A stretch of DNA of 41,977 bases from an archaeon (GTDB lineage: Archaea; Nanobdellota; Nanobdellia; Woesearchaeales; UBA11576): the NCBI GenBank assembly GCA_020052935.1, contig JAGVOD010000061.1, positions 1 through 41,977 of the forward strand, read 5' to 3'. A program made the position numbers and the translations under genes. Under the pieces are notes generated by a model that saw nothing but the letters and a program-made list of their open reading frames with translations, ran no database searches and was not told where the DNA came from. Every line of letters begins with the position of its first letter. Positions within the stretch are counted from its first letter, which is position 1. Positions 1-8,202 of the stretch are shown here, piece by piece.

Positions 1-1
1 G

Positions 2-1210
2 CAAGAGATTCCGGAGATAGACGCGACAGACGCGGATACGACCGACGTAAAAAACACAGAAACACCGCAGCCTGAAGAGAATCTACCAGAACCAGAGACA
101 TACAAACCGCTCACAACCGCACTGAGGAGCGTGGTGGTCATCGACGTGATCAAAGACGGAGAGATAGCCAGCTACGGAAGCGGATTCTTCATAGACGAGG
201 AAGGATACATCCTGACGAACACACACGTCGTGGACGAATACGACCCGACAGAAGTCAGCTATGTGATTGAGACATACTCAGGCAAGGAATACAACGCATC
301 GCTGATAGACTGGAGCTGGGACTATGACATAGCCCTGCTGAAGATAAAAGAAAGGCCAGACTACGGGATACAGCACCTCGAGTTCGGCAGCGTAGAAGAC
401 GCGAGGATCGGCGACGAGATATATGTCCTGGGATCGCCGATGGGACTCGACTTCAGCATAGCGAAAGGCATACTCAGCGCAAAAGACAGGGAAGGCATGA
501 GGAACGAGGAGATAACAGACTACATACAGATAGACGCTGCGCTGAACCCCGGCAACTCGGGCGGGCCAGTGCTCAACAAGGAAGGCAATGTCATAGGCAT
601 AGCGACATTCGGCTACCTGTTCCTCGAAGGACTGAACTTCGCGCTCGAGTCAGACACCACAAAGAAGCTATACATGGTGATGAAGACAGAAAGGGCCGCG
701 ATACCCGACGCATCGATACCCGAATGCTGGATAAACACCCAACTATACAGGCCTGTACGCTCCAGCTACGGATTCAAGAACGCAGGCAAGGAGATAGAAG
801 GCAAAAAACCGTCAGACCTCGCGATATTCTACAAGGAATCAGAAGGCAAGATAAACTTCAACAGCATAACCTCAACATTCCTGAACAAGGACGACGTGAC
901 ACGAAAGCTCTGCTTCCACATGAAGATAATAAACAACGCACAGGTCATATTCAACCAGGATGTCGGAGATGAGCTCGCGATAGAGAGCAAGACAATGGTC
1001 ACGAACTACCCTGTCGAGATAGGCTTCACGACAGACTACGACGCAGACTGGTACTATTACGAGCTCAACGCATACGACTGCGACACAAGGCAGGGCTTAT
1101 ACTCATTCTACAGGAAAGACCGCTATGACACAGAAAACAGGAAAGGGGACGTGGAGATATTCGAGGACTGCAAGTCCTACTTCACCCTGACATCCTCAGC
1201 AAATATATAG
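2..1210 (+). CDS. HtrA/DegP-like trypsin-fold serine protease (5' partial)
   Basis: The reading frame is open from base 2, so the gene starts before the window and the GTG at 131 is probably internal. The first ~43 residues are Pro/Glu/Thr-rich, like an exported linker. Counting from the GTG, the trypsin-fold triad is clear: His32 in LTNTHVV, Asp66 in DYDIALL and Ser143 in NPGNSGGPV. This is the HtrA pattern of periplasmic or extracytoplasmic quality-control proteases. No PDZ domain follows. Instead there are about 190 residues of unrecognised sequence with paired Cys (ECW, KLC, YDC, EDC), which may be a substrate-binding or disulfide-stabilised domain. The 3' end overlaps the convergent lipoprotein gene by 34 bases. 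The protease fold is certain; the substrate is unknown. Confidence 0.9.
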   Translation, partial: QEIPEIDATDADTTDVKNTETPQPEENLPEPETYKPLTTALRSVVVIDVIKDGEIASYGSGFFIDEEGYILTNTHVVDEYDPTEVSYVIETYSGKEYNASLIDWSWDYDIALLKIKERPDYGIQHLEFGSVEDARIGDEIYVLGSPMGLDFSIAKGILSAKDREGMRNEEITDYIQIDAALNPGNSGGPVLNKEGNVIGIATFGYLFLEGLNFALESDTTKKLYMVMKTERAAIPDASIPECWINTQLYRPVRSSYGFKNAGKEIEGKKPSDLAIFYKESEGKINFNSITSTFLNKDDVTRKLCFHMKIINNAQVIFNQDVGDELAIESKTMVTNYPVEIGFTTDYDADWYYYELNAYDCDTRQGLYSFYRKDRYDTENRKGDVEIFEDCKSYFTLTSSANI

Positions 1211-1491
1211 TGCTGCGTGAACAACCCCTTCACGACAGTGCCCTTCACAACGACTTCTGAATCCGCCTTCGGCACCATGTCGCTCGACACCAGTATAGAA
1301 CTGCTATCAGCCTTCAGCGTAAAACCAGAAAGCTGGCCCATCTGCATAGGAGCCAGGACCTTGCCAGAGACAGATACCTTCTTGCCCATGTACTTGGCAG
1401 GATCAGCATTGATGTCCTTGACAGCGACAGAGGCGCAGCCGGCAATTAGGATAGAAAGGATCAATAGAACAGCAAAAACAAGCCTTTTCAT
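1177..1491 (-). CDS. Small lipoprotein, predicted OB-like beta domain
   Basis: This is a 104-residue protein. Starting at the ATG at 1491 gives a classic lipoprotein signal: MKR, a hydrophobic stretch, then the lipobox LIAGC at residues ~15-19. The mature part reads VKDINADPAKYMGKKVSVSGKVLAP...GFTLKADSSS...VVVKGTVVKG...FAEDVRVK. This alternation of short beta strands around a 'GKKVSVSGKV' core resembles small OB-fold exported proteins (CcmE/BOF-like); that assignment is an inference. It is probably membrane-anchored on the outer face. A longer frame to 1752 exists but would run through the divergent genes and lacks a better signal, so it was rejected. The TATA-like sequence near 1527-1535 (+ strand atttataaat) fits a promoter for this gene. 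Confidence 0.75.
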   Translation of the reverse strand: MKRLVFAVLLILSILIAGCASVAVKDINADPAKYMGKKVSVSGKVLAPMQMGQLSGFTLKADSSSILVSSDMVPKADSEVVVKGTVVKGLFTQHYIFAEDVRVK

Positions 1492-1569
1492 GATGAATAC
1501 CTCCTGACAGCCCACAAGCGCCAAACATTTATAAATATTGTCCTGCAAAGCCACGGCAGAGGTGCGAAT

Positions 1570-1692
1570 ATGGCAAAGAAAACAAAAAAAGGAATATTCG
1601 GCAACATCATGGACAAGCTCGACAAGAAGCTCGAGGCGAAAGCCAAGACAAAGAAATGCTGCTGCAGTGAATGCGGATGCTCCAAAAAATAA
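1570..1692 (+). CDS. 40-residue Lys-rich, Cys-rich microprotein upstream of permease
   Basis: ATG at 1570 follows a purine-rich ribosome site (gcagaggtgcgaat, GAGGTG). The peptide has a very basic N-terminal half, a short amphipathic helix (NIMDKLDKKLEAKAKTKK), and ends with CCCSECGCSKK, which has five cysteines in seven positions. A cluster this dense suggests metal or metalloid binding, or thiol exchange. The stop overlaps the beginning of the permease frame (start 1671 or 1677), so the two are likely translationally coupled. The permease carries its own CSCSS motif, so a joint role in metal or arsenical handling is plausible but inferred. The gene is too short to score well in routine gene calling. 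Confidence 0.65.
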   Translation: MAKKTKKGIFGNIMDKLDKKLEAKAKTKKCCCSECGCSKK

Positions 1693-2639
1693 CTGAGTGG
1701 ATAGCGTACACAGCACTGGGACTAGACCCTGCCTCAAGGCTCGGACAGTCAACGCAGTTCTTCATATATGACTCCACAAAGATAATCATACTGCTGTTCT
1801 TCATGATAGCCCTAGCAGGTTTCCTGAGGACATACCTGCCGCAGGAAAAGGTCAAGAAGTGGCTCGGCGGAAAAGGCAGGCTGACGGCGCACACAGCAGC
1901 ATCGATGTTCGGCGCGATAACTCCCTTCTGCTCATGCTCATCCATACCCATATTCATAAGCTTCCTGGAGACAGGAGTCCCGCTGGGAGTCGCATTCTCA
2001 TTCCTCATCACATCGCCCCTGATAAACGAATACCTCGTAGTGCTGATGCTGGGCTTCTTCGGATGGAAGATAACAGCAGCATACGTCGTGAGCGGCCTGC
2101 TGCTAGGAATAATCTCAGGACTCATACTAGGGAAGATGAAGCTCGAGAAGCACCTTGCAAAAGACCTCATATCAGCCAGCGAAAAGATAAAGAAAGAAGT
2201 CAAGCACGACGGACTGAAGTCCAGACTGATGTTCGGCGTAAAAGAGGCAGGCAAGATACTGAAGAAGCTCTGGATATGGGTGCTTGTCGGAGTAGGCCTT
2301 GCAGCAGCGATACACAACTACATACCTGAGCAGGCAGTGCATGACATAATAAGCAAGGGCGGGATGTTCACTGTTCCGATAGCGACGCTGCTGGGCGTGC
2401 CGATGTACGGCAGCTGCGCAGCAATCGTGCCGATCGCAGTCGTGCTATTCCAGAAAGGGATACCAATCGGGACTGCACTGGCGTTCATGATGGCGACAGC
2501 AGCGCTGAGCCTGCCTGAAGCAGTGATACTCAGAAGGGCGATGAAGCTCAAACTGATAGCGATATTCTTCGGGATTGTGACAGCAGGGATAATACTGACC
2601 GGCTATGTGATGAACATCATGCAGCCGGCGCTGACATAG
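1671..2639 (+). CDS. CSCSS-motif permease (DUF318/ArsP-type)
   Basis: The 322-residue membrane protein has about eight hydrophobic segments in two inverted halves. The first half contains 'TPFCSCSSIPIFISFLETGVPLGVAFSFLITSPLINE' (residues ~83-120) and the second the matching 'LGVPMYGSCAAIVPIAVVLFQKGIPIGTALAFMMATAALSLPE' (~240-283). This duplicated CxC/SS...P...P layout is the signature of the COG0701 (DUF318) permease family, whose characterised members export organoarsenicals (ArsP). Substrate specificity cannot be read from the sequence. The start could be ATG 1671 or 1677; both overlap the upstream Cys-rich microprotein. A central charged loop (~155-185) separates the halves. Confident family call, uncertain substrate. 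Confidence 0.88.
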   Translation: MRMLQKITEWIAYTALGLDPASRLGQSTQFFIYDSTKIIILLFFMIALAGFLRTYLPQEKVKKWLGGKGRLTAHTAASMFGAITPFCSCSSIPIFISFLETGVPLGVAFSFLITSPLINEYLVVLMLGFFGWKITAAYVVSGLLLGIISGLILGKMKLEKHLAKDLISASEKIKKEVKHDGLKSRLMFGVKEAGKILKKLWIWVLVGVGLAAAIHNYIPEQAVHDIISKGGMFTVPIATLLGVPMYGSCAAIVPIAVVLFQKGIPIGTALAFMMATAALSLPEAVILRRAMKLKLIAIFFGIVTAGIILTGYVMNIMQPALT

Positions 2640-2651
2640 AACTCTTTGATC

Positions 2652-2971
2652 GCAGTGCCGCGCCAAGCTTCGCTCTTAACAGCAGTGGCACGCGAGGCTC
2701 GGCAGAAACTACTGGCAGCTCCACGCCCTGCTACGCTTATCGATTCTCTGAGTTTATTCTGACATTCCCCGTAGGGGTACTCAGAAACCTTCGGTTTCTG
2801 GTATGCTAAAAACATCAGAGATGTTTTGGCACACCCAAACTGCTATGCAGTTTGAGTGTCTCGCTCGCTACGCTCGGAGGCATCCCCCTGTCGAGACTGT
2901 TAGAATTGGCAAAAATCGCTACGCAATATTGGCGGTGGAGCTGCCTAAGAAGTTAATTGCTGCGGCGCTGC
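2652..2971. repeat. Palindromic element, copy A, outer inverted repeat
   Basis: The outer arms are 2652-2664 (GCAGTGCCGCGCC) and 2959-2971 (GCTGCGGCGCTGC), which pair over about 10 of 13 positions. They enclose a complete second element (2714-2945), so this copy is nested. The interval fills the whole gap between the permease and the convergent surface-protein gene and has no supportable coding sequence. The left side also contains a second GCAGTGGCACGCGAGGCTCG block at 2681-2700, related to the terminal repeat in inverted sense. Confidence 0.6.
2714..2945. repeat. Palindromic element, copy A, inner element
   Basis: Terminal inverted repeats GGCAGCTCCACGCC (2714-2727) and GGCGGTGGAGCTGCC (2931-2945) pair over 11 contiguous bases plus a flanking GCC. 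The core starts with TTCTGAC, then CCCCGTAGGGG (2767-2777), and returns with CATCCCCCTGTCGAGA near 2881-2896. Three extra hairpins are inserted: 2782-2800 (8-bp stem, loop TTC), 2809-2827 (8-bp stem, loop AGA) and one around CAAACTG/CAGTTTG at 2835-2853. The block 'aatcgctacgcaatattggcggtgg' before the right end recurs in copies B and F. Probably a structured RNA or a non-autonomous mobile element. Confidence 0.75.
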
Positions 2972-2983
2972 TAAACAAAGAAC

Positions 2984-5203
2984 CTATTTCTGCTTTATCT
3001 CGTCCTGGTCGCGGTTGACATGGCGGAAGACATCCTCATACTCAGGGATCTCCTCAGGCATCTCTTCCTTGACGTTCCCCTCGACATGCTCCTTTATCTC
3101 GCGGACATGCACGTCCTTGGGATCGACACGGGAGTGATGAACCTGGCGAAGATGCTTAGGCTCGGAAGCGTGCTCATGCTTGTGCTCGGGCACGTGCTTC
3201 TTCTCCTCGTGCCTGTGAGCCTTCTTCTCATCATGCTTAGCTTCAACCTTCTTCTTAGGCTTAGCATGCCTGGTCTTTGGCCTGGCAGAAGGTATCACAT
3301 CCTCCCAGCCGCCCTCACTCTCCTCGAGCTCCTCCTCTTTCTTCCCGCCGCGCTTCCTGAAAAACCAGCGCAGGAAGACGACGAGCACGACCAGCAACGC
3401 AAGTATCAGCAGCACCCATCCGATGCCAATCCTATTCCCAGACAAAGGCGCGGAAACAATAATCTCAGCAAGGCCTAGTGCAGCATCAGCGCTGCCACGC
3501 TGGGCCAGCAGCACCAGCACAGCATCAGACTGCTGAAGCACGTAGCCTTCAGACTTATCAGCCACGAAACGATAGGCATCATTGCCAGACACAGACGCTG
3601 GAGAGACCTCGAGCAGCTTGAACAGCGCGCCGGCATTCACAGCCTCAAGCGCCTTGGAAGCAGCGACAGCGTCAGAATAGCTGAACCTCCAGACATAGAC
3701 ATTCTCCCCTTTGTATGAATAAGATGATTTCTTCACATCTACAATGCCCGCAGTCACGCCTTCATTGAACCTCGACGGAGAAACAACCTCCTCTTTGAGA
3801 AGCACATAACCTTCATCTCCCTTGAGCTCAGCAGACTTCTGCGACTGCTCTATGCCCTCGTCCAGCACGCGCTCGCCCTCGACATATACCAGGTCACGCA
3901 TGCCGAAAGTGCCGTAGCCAGCAGACCTTGTGGAATCGTAGACCACCATCTGGGCGACAACAGGCTCAGACGAAGATAGCTTGATGCCGAAAGGAACATT
4001 AGCGACGGCCTTGCTGTTCAGGTCTATGGTGCTGCGGGACATCTTTGAAGCAGTAGACTCGAGAGTCTTGACAGTGCCGTCGGCATAGAAGAACTCCAGC
4101 TTCAGGACAGCGTCCTTGTCAGACGGGTTGAACAATGCAAGATAGCCCTTGACCTTATCAGCGACAAGACCGCTGCTGAAATAAGCGACAGAGGACGGCG
4201 AAGTCGAGCCGAGCCCGCCATGGCCCGCAGAGTAAGACGCGTCATAATGAGTGAGCTCTGCAGCGACATCGACATCGCTCTCGACCACAGTGCTGTACCA
4301 CTCCATCTGCTCGACATAATTATTCAGCATGAACATCTTCTTGGAATTCGCAGGGACAGTCTCGTCAAAACCGCTGGCCTTGCCCTCAGAGTCATAGAAA
4401 GTGACTTTAACAATGGCATTGCCCATGCCTGGATTCAGTATGTTGAGGAACTCGCTCGCATCAGCGCTCGTGTAGCCCTCTGCGAAATACCACTTCTTGG
4501 CTACGGCCTGGGAGCCCATGCCTCCAGAGCCTGCGCTGAACTTCTTGTTGAAATCACCAGCCTCGACGACAACCGGAGCTGTACTGGTGACCTTCATCCC
4601 GAAGCGCTTCTCAGGCATGGTCTTCTCCTTGAGGTCGATGACCTCGCTCTTGAAGGAAGGCACCTCGAGGTTGAACGTCTTCTTCTCGCCGTTCTCATAA
4701 TACAGCGTGACACCCATGTTGGCCACGCGGTCAGAAGGATTGAGTATGTAGAGATATGTCTTCACCATGCCACTGCTGTAACCCTCGCCGAAATACCACA
4801 CAAAGCCAGGCTTTGTGGATGCGGTGCCGATGAAACCGCCAGAGTAAGTGCCGTCAAACTGGACATGCTCCACGACGATGGACTGATCAGAAGATACGAC
4901 TGCGCCGAATACCACGCCAGAAGCGGCATACTCGGCAAGGTCTATGCTGGCTGCGCTGTGAGAGCCTATCTTGTAGCTGAACTTACCAGAATCATTCTTC
5001 TCATAATACATCTTGACTTCTATGTTAGCGGGAGCGTCGCCCGGATTAAGGACCTTCAGCAATGCCTTCGAGTCCTGGTTCACGTATGCGCCTACAAAAT
5101 AATACTTGTAAGGCTTATCATCCTTCTCGACAGCCATGACAGATGCCGAAGACAGGACGACCAACAACAATGCAAGAATGCACAATACCCTTTTTCCGCT
5201 CAC
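2984..5203 (-). CDS. Surface protein with four ~100-residue DUF5719-like repeats and a C-terminal membrane anchor
   Basis: Starting at GTG 5203, which has GAGGTG seven bases upstream, gives 739 residues with a signal peptide (KRVLCILALLLVVLSSASVMA). Four repeats of about 100 residues follow, each opening with an aromatic-rich 'WYFGEGY/WYFAEGY/AYFSSG' segment and 'LxILNPSD', then a '(T/K)(L/F)YYENG' strand and an 'SAGxGGxG' close. This matches the bacterial DUF5719 type of extracellular beta repeat. A mixed alpha/beta region comes next, then one transmembrane helix (IGIGWVLLILALLVVLVVFL) followed by a basic stop. The last ~115 residues are a cytoplasmic tail very rich in Lys, Glu and His (KHEHASEPKH-type). 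It is probably an S-layer-associated or adhesion protein with a metal-binding or partner-binding tail; that function is an inference. Confidence 0.82.
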   Translation of the reverse strand: MSGKRVLCILALLLVVLSSASVMAVEKDDKPYKYYFVGAYVNQDSKALLKVLNPGDAPANIEVKMYYEKNDSGKFSYKIGSHSAASIDLAEYAASGVVFGAVVSSDQSIVVEHVQFDGTYSGGFIGTASTKPGFVWYFGEGYSSGMVKTYLYILNPSDRVANMGVTLYYENGEKKTFNLEVPSFKSEVIDLKEKTMPEKRFGMKVTSTAPVVVEAGDFNKKFSAGSGGMGSQAVAKKWYFAEGYTSADASEFLNILNPGMGNAIVKVTFYDSEGKASGFDETVPANSKKMFMLNNYVEQMEWYSTVVESDVDVAAELTHYDASYSAGHGGLGSTSPSSVAYFSSGLVADKVKGYLALFNPSDKDAVLKLEFFYADGTVKTLESTASKMSRSTIDLNSKAVANVPFGIKLSSSEPVVAQMVVYDSTRSAGYGTFGMRDLVYVEGERVLDEGIEQSQKSAELKGDEGYVLLKEEVVSPSRFNEGVTAGIVDVKKSSYSYKGENVYVWRFSYSDAVAASKALEAVNAGALFKLLEVSPASVSGNDAYRFVADKSEGYVLQQSDAVLVLLAQRGSADAALGLAEIIVSAPLSGNRIGIGWVLLILALLVVLVVFLRWFFRKRGGKKEEELEESEGGWEDVIPSARPKTRHAKPKKKVEAKHDEKKAHRHEEKKHVPEHKHEHASEPKHLRQVHHSRVDPKDVHVREIKEHVEGNVKEEMPEEIPEYEDVFRHVNRDQDEIKQK

Positions 5204-5375
5204 AACAACCCACCTCAAATAGTCTTAAAAGCTCAGCAACCCCTTTTCCAAGCTTTGGCTTAACAGCCAGGATATTTAAATTTAACTGAGATAGACCACT
5301 CCCAAATGGTGCCATATTTAAAGGGTTAAAAAAGAAACGAAACGCATTTATACAGACACGGACGGCGAGAGAAGC

Positions 5376-5948
5376 ATGGGTGCAGAGTTCCTCAGACACG
5401 CAATCAATTCCTTTGACACTACCGGAGCAATATCCCCGTCGTCAAGAAAGCTGTCTCGCGAGGTAGCGAGGGCAGTCGACCTGAAGAGAGCCAAGGTCGT
5501 GGTCGAGCTCGGACCAGGAACAGGAGCAGTGACAGAGAAGATACTACGACGAATCAGCCCATCAACATTATTCTTCGCACTAGAGGTGAATAAGAGCTTC
5601 ATCAGGAGCACAAAAAGACGCTGCCCAGGCACGATAGTGTATCATGACTCTGCAGCAAACATCAGGAAATACCTCGACATGCACGGAGCGCCAGGATGCG
5701 ACTGCATCATATCAGGACTGCCGTGGGCGTGCTTCACGACCAAAATGCAGCTGCAGATATTACGGGCGGTGAGGGACTGCCTCAACCCCGGAGGAGAATT
5801 CGTGATGTCATCCTACATCCACGGCCAGATACTGCCCAAGGGACTGAGGTTCAAGAGGAACTTCAGGAGAGTCTTCCCTAAATTCAAGACGACAAAAGCA
5901 GTGTGGTGGAACATGCCGCCAGCATTCGTGTTCTACGCGAGAAAGTGA
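5376..5948 (+). CDS. Phospholipid N-methyltransferase-like class I SAM enzyme
   Basis: The 190-residue protein begins 'FLRHAINSFDTTGAISPSSRKLSREVARAVD', the N-terminal pattern shared by phospholipid N-methyltransferases (PmtA type) and rRNA dimethylase relatives. It continues with the SAM-binding motif I 'VVELGPGTGAVTEKI' (residues ~47-61), the acidic strand-2 end 'FALEVNKSFI', and 'DCIISGLPWACF' where rRNA dimethylases carry NLPY. The tail 'FRRVFPKFKTTKAVWWNMPPAFVFYARK' also fits the PmtA group ('NIPPAFVY'). Action at the membrane on amino-lipid headgroups is likely, but archaeal ether lipids make the actual substrate uncertain. A TATA-like gcatttatac lies 30 bases upstream. It converges with the next gene, ending six bases from its stop. 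Confidence 0.8.
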   Translation: MGAEFLRHAINSFDTTGAISPSSRKLSREVARAVDLKRAKVVVELGPGTGAVTEKILRRISPSTLFFALEVNKSFIRSTKRRCPGTIVYHDSAANIRKYLDMHGAPGCDCIISGLPWACFTTKMQLQILRAVRDCLNPGGEFVMSSYIHGQILPKGLRFKRNFRRVFPKFKTTKAVWWNMPPAFVFYARK

Positions 5949-5953
5949 TTGTT

Positions 5954-8095
5954 TTATTTTTTCAGATTCAGAACTGAAGCAACAAAAGCCACAGCAGCAA
6001 TCACCGCACATGTCCAGAATATGCCGAGCAGAGGTATTAGAAGCACTGTGACAAGCACTGCCCCGATGCAGGCGCCAGCATAGTCATAGAAATAGAACCG
6101 CCCAGACGTGGCTCCAGCCTCCTTGAAGCGCAGCTTGCTGGCTGCAGGGAACAACGCACCGACGAGGATGCCGATGATGACAGTGATGGCTGGGAAGATG
6201 AGACTTGCCATGACACCGAGCACAGCATCATTCTCAACAGCATGGACCAAGTAGAAGAACAACGGAAGCAGGAGAGAATACGCTGCGATGGAGATGCTGA
6301 GCAGAGAGACTGTCCTCTTCGAAACCTTTTCGAGGCGCTTTGTCACGTAAAACGCGCCGAGAGCAAGGCCAAGCATGAAAGCAGTGATTATGACACCCAT
6401 CTTACCGTACACATAGCCGTACAGCACCTGGAAACCGACCAGGATGACCAGCTCGAGAGAGATGCCTGCGAAACCGGAGCTGAAAACCGCAAACCCCACA
6501 GAATCGATGCGCCACATCACCAGCACCAACAACAGGACAAGAGCTGCGATGAATACGAAATAGTCTGCCTCGAACTGGCGCAGCCAGTAGAGGAGATGAT
6601 AATAATAGGCAACAGGACGGAAATCGCTGTTAGTCACATCGTATTGCGAAACCGCTGAGTTGAAGTAATCTATGCGCGACTTCTCGAGCTTGTCCTTCAA
6701 GTATTCCTTCCTGACAAAGACATTATCTATCCCCCTAACATCAAGGTAATCATAATAACCATAATCCAACTTTGCGTCCGAGGCTATGAGATACGCAGTG
6801 TCGCCAGGTATAACCAGGATGTTCTTGAAGCTCTTCTTCAGGGAGTTGTACACAGCAGCGTCGAGCATGCGCGTCTCCTCATTCATGTATTCCTCGCCAG
6901 AAGGTATATGCAAGCCCAGTATCCCTCTTGGGGACATCACACTTTTCAGCTCTGCGAAAAACTCCTCTGTATAATAACGGTTGGACTGGGCGGTGCTGGG
7001 CTCAGGAGAATCTATGATGACAACATCGTAGCGGACAGTGGATTGCCTCACGAAAAGCCTCGCATCAATGTTCCGCACGCGCACGCGCGGGTCGTCCAGG
7101 CTGGAGGTATACTCGCGGCCGACCTTTATCAGCACAGGGTCGAGCTCGACGTAATCTATGGAAGTGAGGTTGTACTTGAGCAGCTCATCTGTAGTGCCGG
7201 ATATTCCGCCTGATATGAGCAAGACCGTCTTCGGGTCGGGGTGCTGCAGCATAGCATAATGAACCTTCTCCTCGTTGACCTGCGGAGAATCCGTCGAGAA
7301 CATCGGCATGCCGTCCTTGAAGAAGTTGAGCTGCGCCCAGTCAGCAGTCACAACAAGCCTGCCATACACAGAATCCTCCATCAAGACGATGTTCTGCCCA
7401 GGATACTGCTGCCTGACAGAGATAGACTCGAGGTTGACAAAAAGGGATGAGATGAAAGCAGCGACGAGCAGGACAGCCGCCAGCGCCGCGAAGACGTAGC
7501 GCCTGCACTTGATGGAGAGCACTGCTGCGAAAGCGAGATTTATGATGAGGACTATGATCGCGACCTGGAAAGAAGTCAGGAAATATATCAGCACGAAACT
7601 AAAGACAGCGCCGCCTATGATGTTGGAGAGGGAATCGAAGAAATAAACACTGCCCACCTGGCTCGCATGCTGCTTCCTCGAGTACAAGACTGAAAAAAGA
7701 GGGAGAGAGAAGCCTGTGATGAGGCATATCGGAAGGAGTATAAGGAACGCTGCGATGAAGACCTGCGTCACGCCGACCAGCTCTCCTCTTATGAATGCGA
7801 AATTGTAAAGGTTCCTTATTATGAGTATCGACGCAGGGAGGATGAACGCGATGAGGACGTGGAACAGTATGAGGATGCGCTGCTTGTCCAAGATCTTCAC
7901 GACTCTTGTGCCGAGATAGCTGCCAATGCCTCCTATCAAAAGCCAATTCGCCAGCAGGATGCCGATGACAAGCTCATTGCCATAGAACGCAGAAAGGAAT
8001 TCGCGCATGACGACCAGCTGGGTAAGGATCTCGGCGATACCGAGCGCAATTATAGAAGCGATGATCCAGTTCGTGGGGAGAGGTTTCTCAATCAT
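5954..8095 (-). CDS. Membrane-embedded spermidine synthase-like protein
   Basis: The 713-residue protein has three parts. Residues ~10-225 carry about seven transmembrane helices. Residues ~235-465 form a cytosolic spermidine-synthase fold: 'VLLISGGISGTTDELLKY' is the SAM-type glycine loop, 'IDYVELDPVLIKVG' is strand 2 with its acidic residue, and 'YDVVIIDSPEP' lies at the putrescine-site position. Residues ~480-713 carry about seven further helices. The usual GGGDG loop is degenerate here (GGISG), so an aminopropyl donor is not assured. Such spermidine-synthase/transporter fusions are known in bacteria and archaea but lack a firm biochemical role. Start ATG 8095 is chosen over TTG 8101 because a TATA box (CTTTAAATAATCG on the minus strand, 8115-8126) lies ~25 bases upstream, giving a leaderless mRNA. 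Confidence 0.8.
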   Translation of the reverse strand: MIEKPLPTNWIIASIIALGIAEILTQLVVMREFLSAFYGNELVIGILLANWLLIGGIGSYLGTRVVKILDKQRILILFHVLIAFILPASILIIRNLYNFAFIRGELVGVTQVFIAAFLILLPICLITGFSLPLFSVLYSRKQHASQVGSVYFFDSLSNIIGGAVFSFVLIYFLTSFQVAIIVLIINLAFAAVLSIKCRRYVFAALAAVLLVAAFISSLFVNLESISVRQQYPGQNIVLMEDSVYGRLVVTADWAQLNFFKDGMPMFSTDSPQVNEEKVHYAMLQHPDPKTVLLISGGISGTTDELLKYNLTSIDYVELDPVLIKVGREYTSSLDDPRVRVRNIDARLFVRQSTVRYDVVIIDSPEPSTAQSNRYYTEEFFAELKSVMSPRGILGLHIPSGEEYMNEETRMLDAAVYNSLKKSFKNILVIPGDTAYLIASDAKLDYGYYDYLDVRGIDNVFVRKEYLKDKLEKSRIDYFNSAVSQYDVTNSDFRPVAYYYHLLYWLRQFEADYFVFIAALVLLLVLVMWRIDSVGFAVFSSGFAGISLELVILVGFQVLYGYVYGKMGVIITAFMLGLALGAFYVTKRLEKVSKRTVSLLSISIAAYSLLLPLFFYLVHAVENDAVLGVMASLIFPAITVIIGILVGALFPAASKLRFKEAGATSGRFYFYDYAGACIGAVLVTVLLIPLLGIFWTCAVIAAVAFVASVLNLKK

Positions 8096-8114
8096 CAACA
8101 AGCGATTATCAGAC

Positions 8115-8156
8115 GATTATTTAAAGGTTTATAATCCACACAATAAGCTTAAATAA
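8115..8156. promoter_or_regulatory. Divergent TATA-box promoters
   Basis: Two archaeal TATA boxes sit back to back. CTTTAAATAAT, read on the minus strand at 8116-8126, serves the membrane spermidine-synthase-like gene; AGCTTAAATAAC at 8146-8157 serves the plus-strand gene at 8203. The first places transcription start close to the ATG (leaderless). The second leaves a ~25-base leader containing GGGGTGA. Confidence 0.55.
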
Positions 8157-8202
8157 CACGTATCAAACATACGACCCACAAAAAAATACATCACGGGGTG
8201 AC

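Noticed and set aside
1491-1752. N-terminal extension of the minus-strand lipoprotein gene
   Set aside because: It is antisense to the microprotein and permease start, and would bury the clear lipoprotein signal peptide.
2714-2945. CRISPR array
   Set aside because: Repeated motifs here are inverted, of variable spacing and not separated by uniform spacers; no cas genes are nearby.
4220-5263. Long plus-strand frame opposite the surface-protein gene
   Set aside because: It is a shadow: Arg/His/Leu-rich composition and no ribosome site, while the opposite strand has a signal peptide and repeats.
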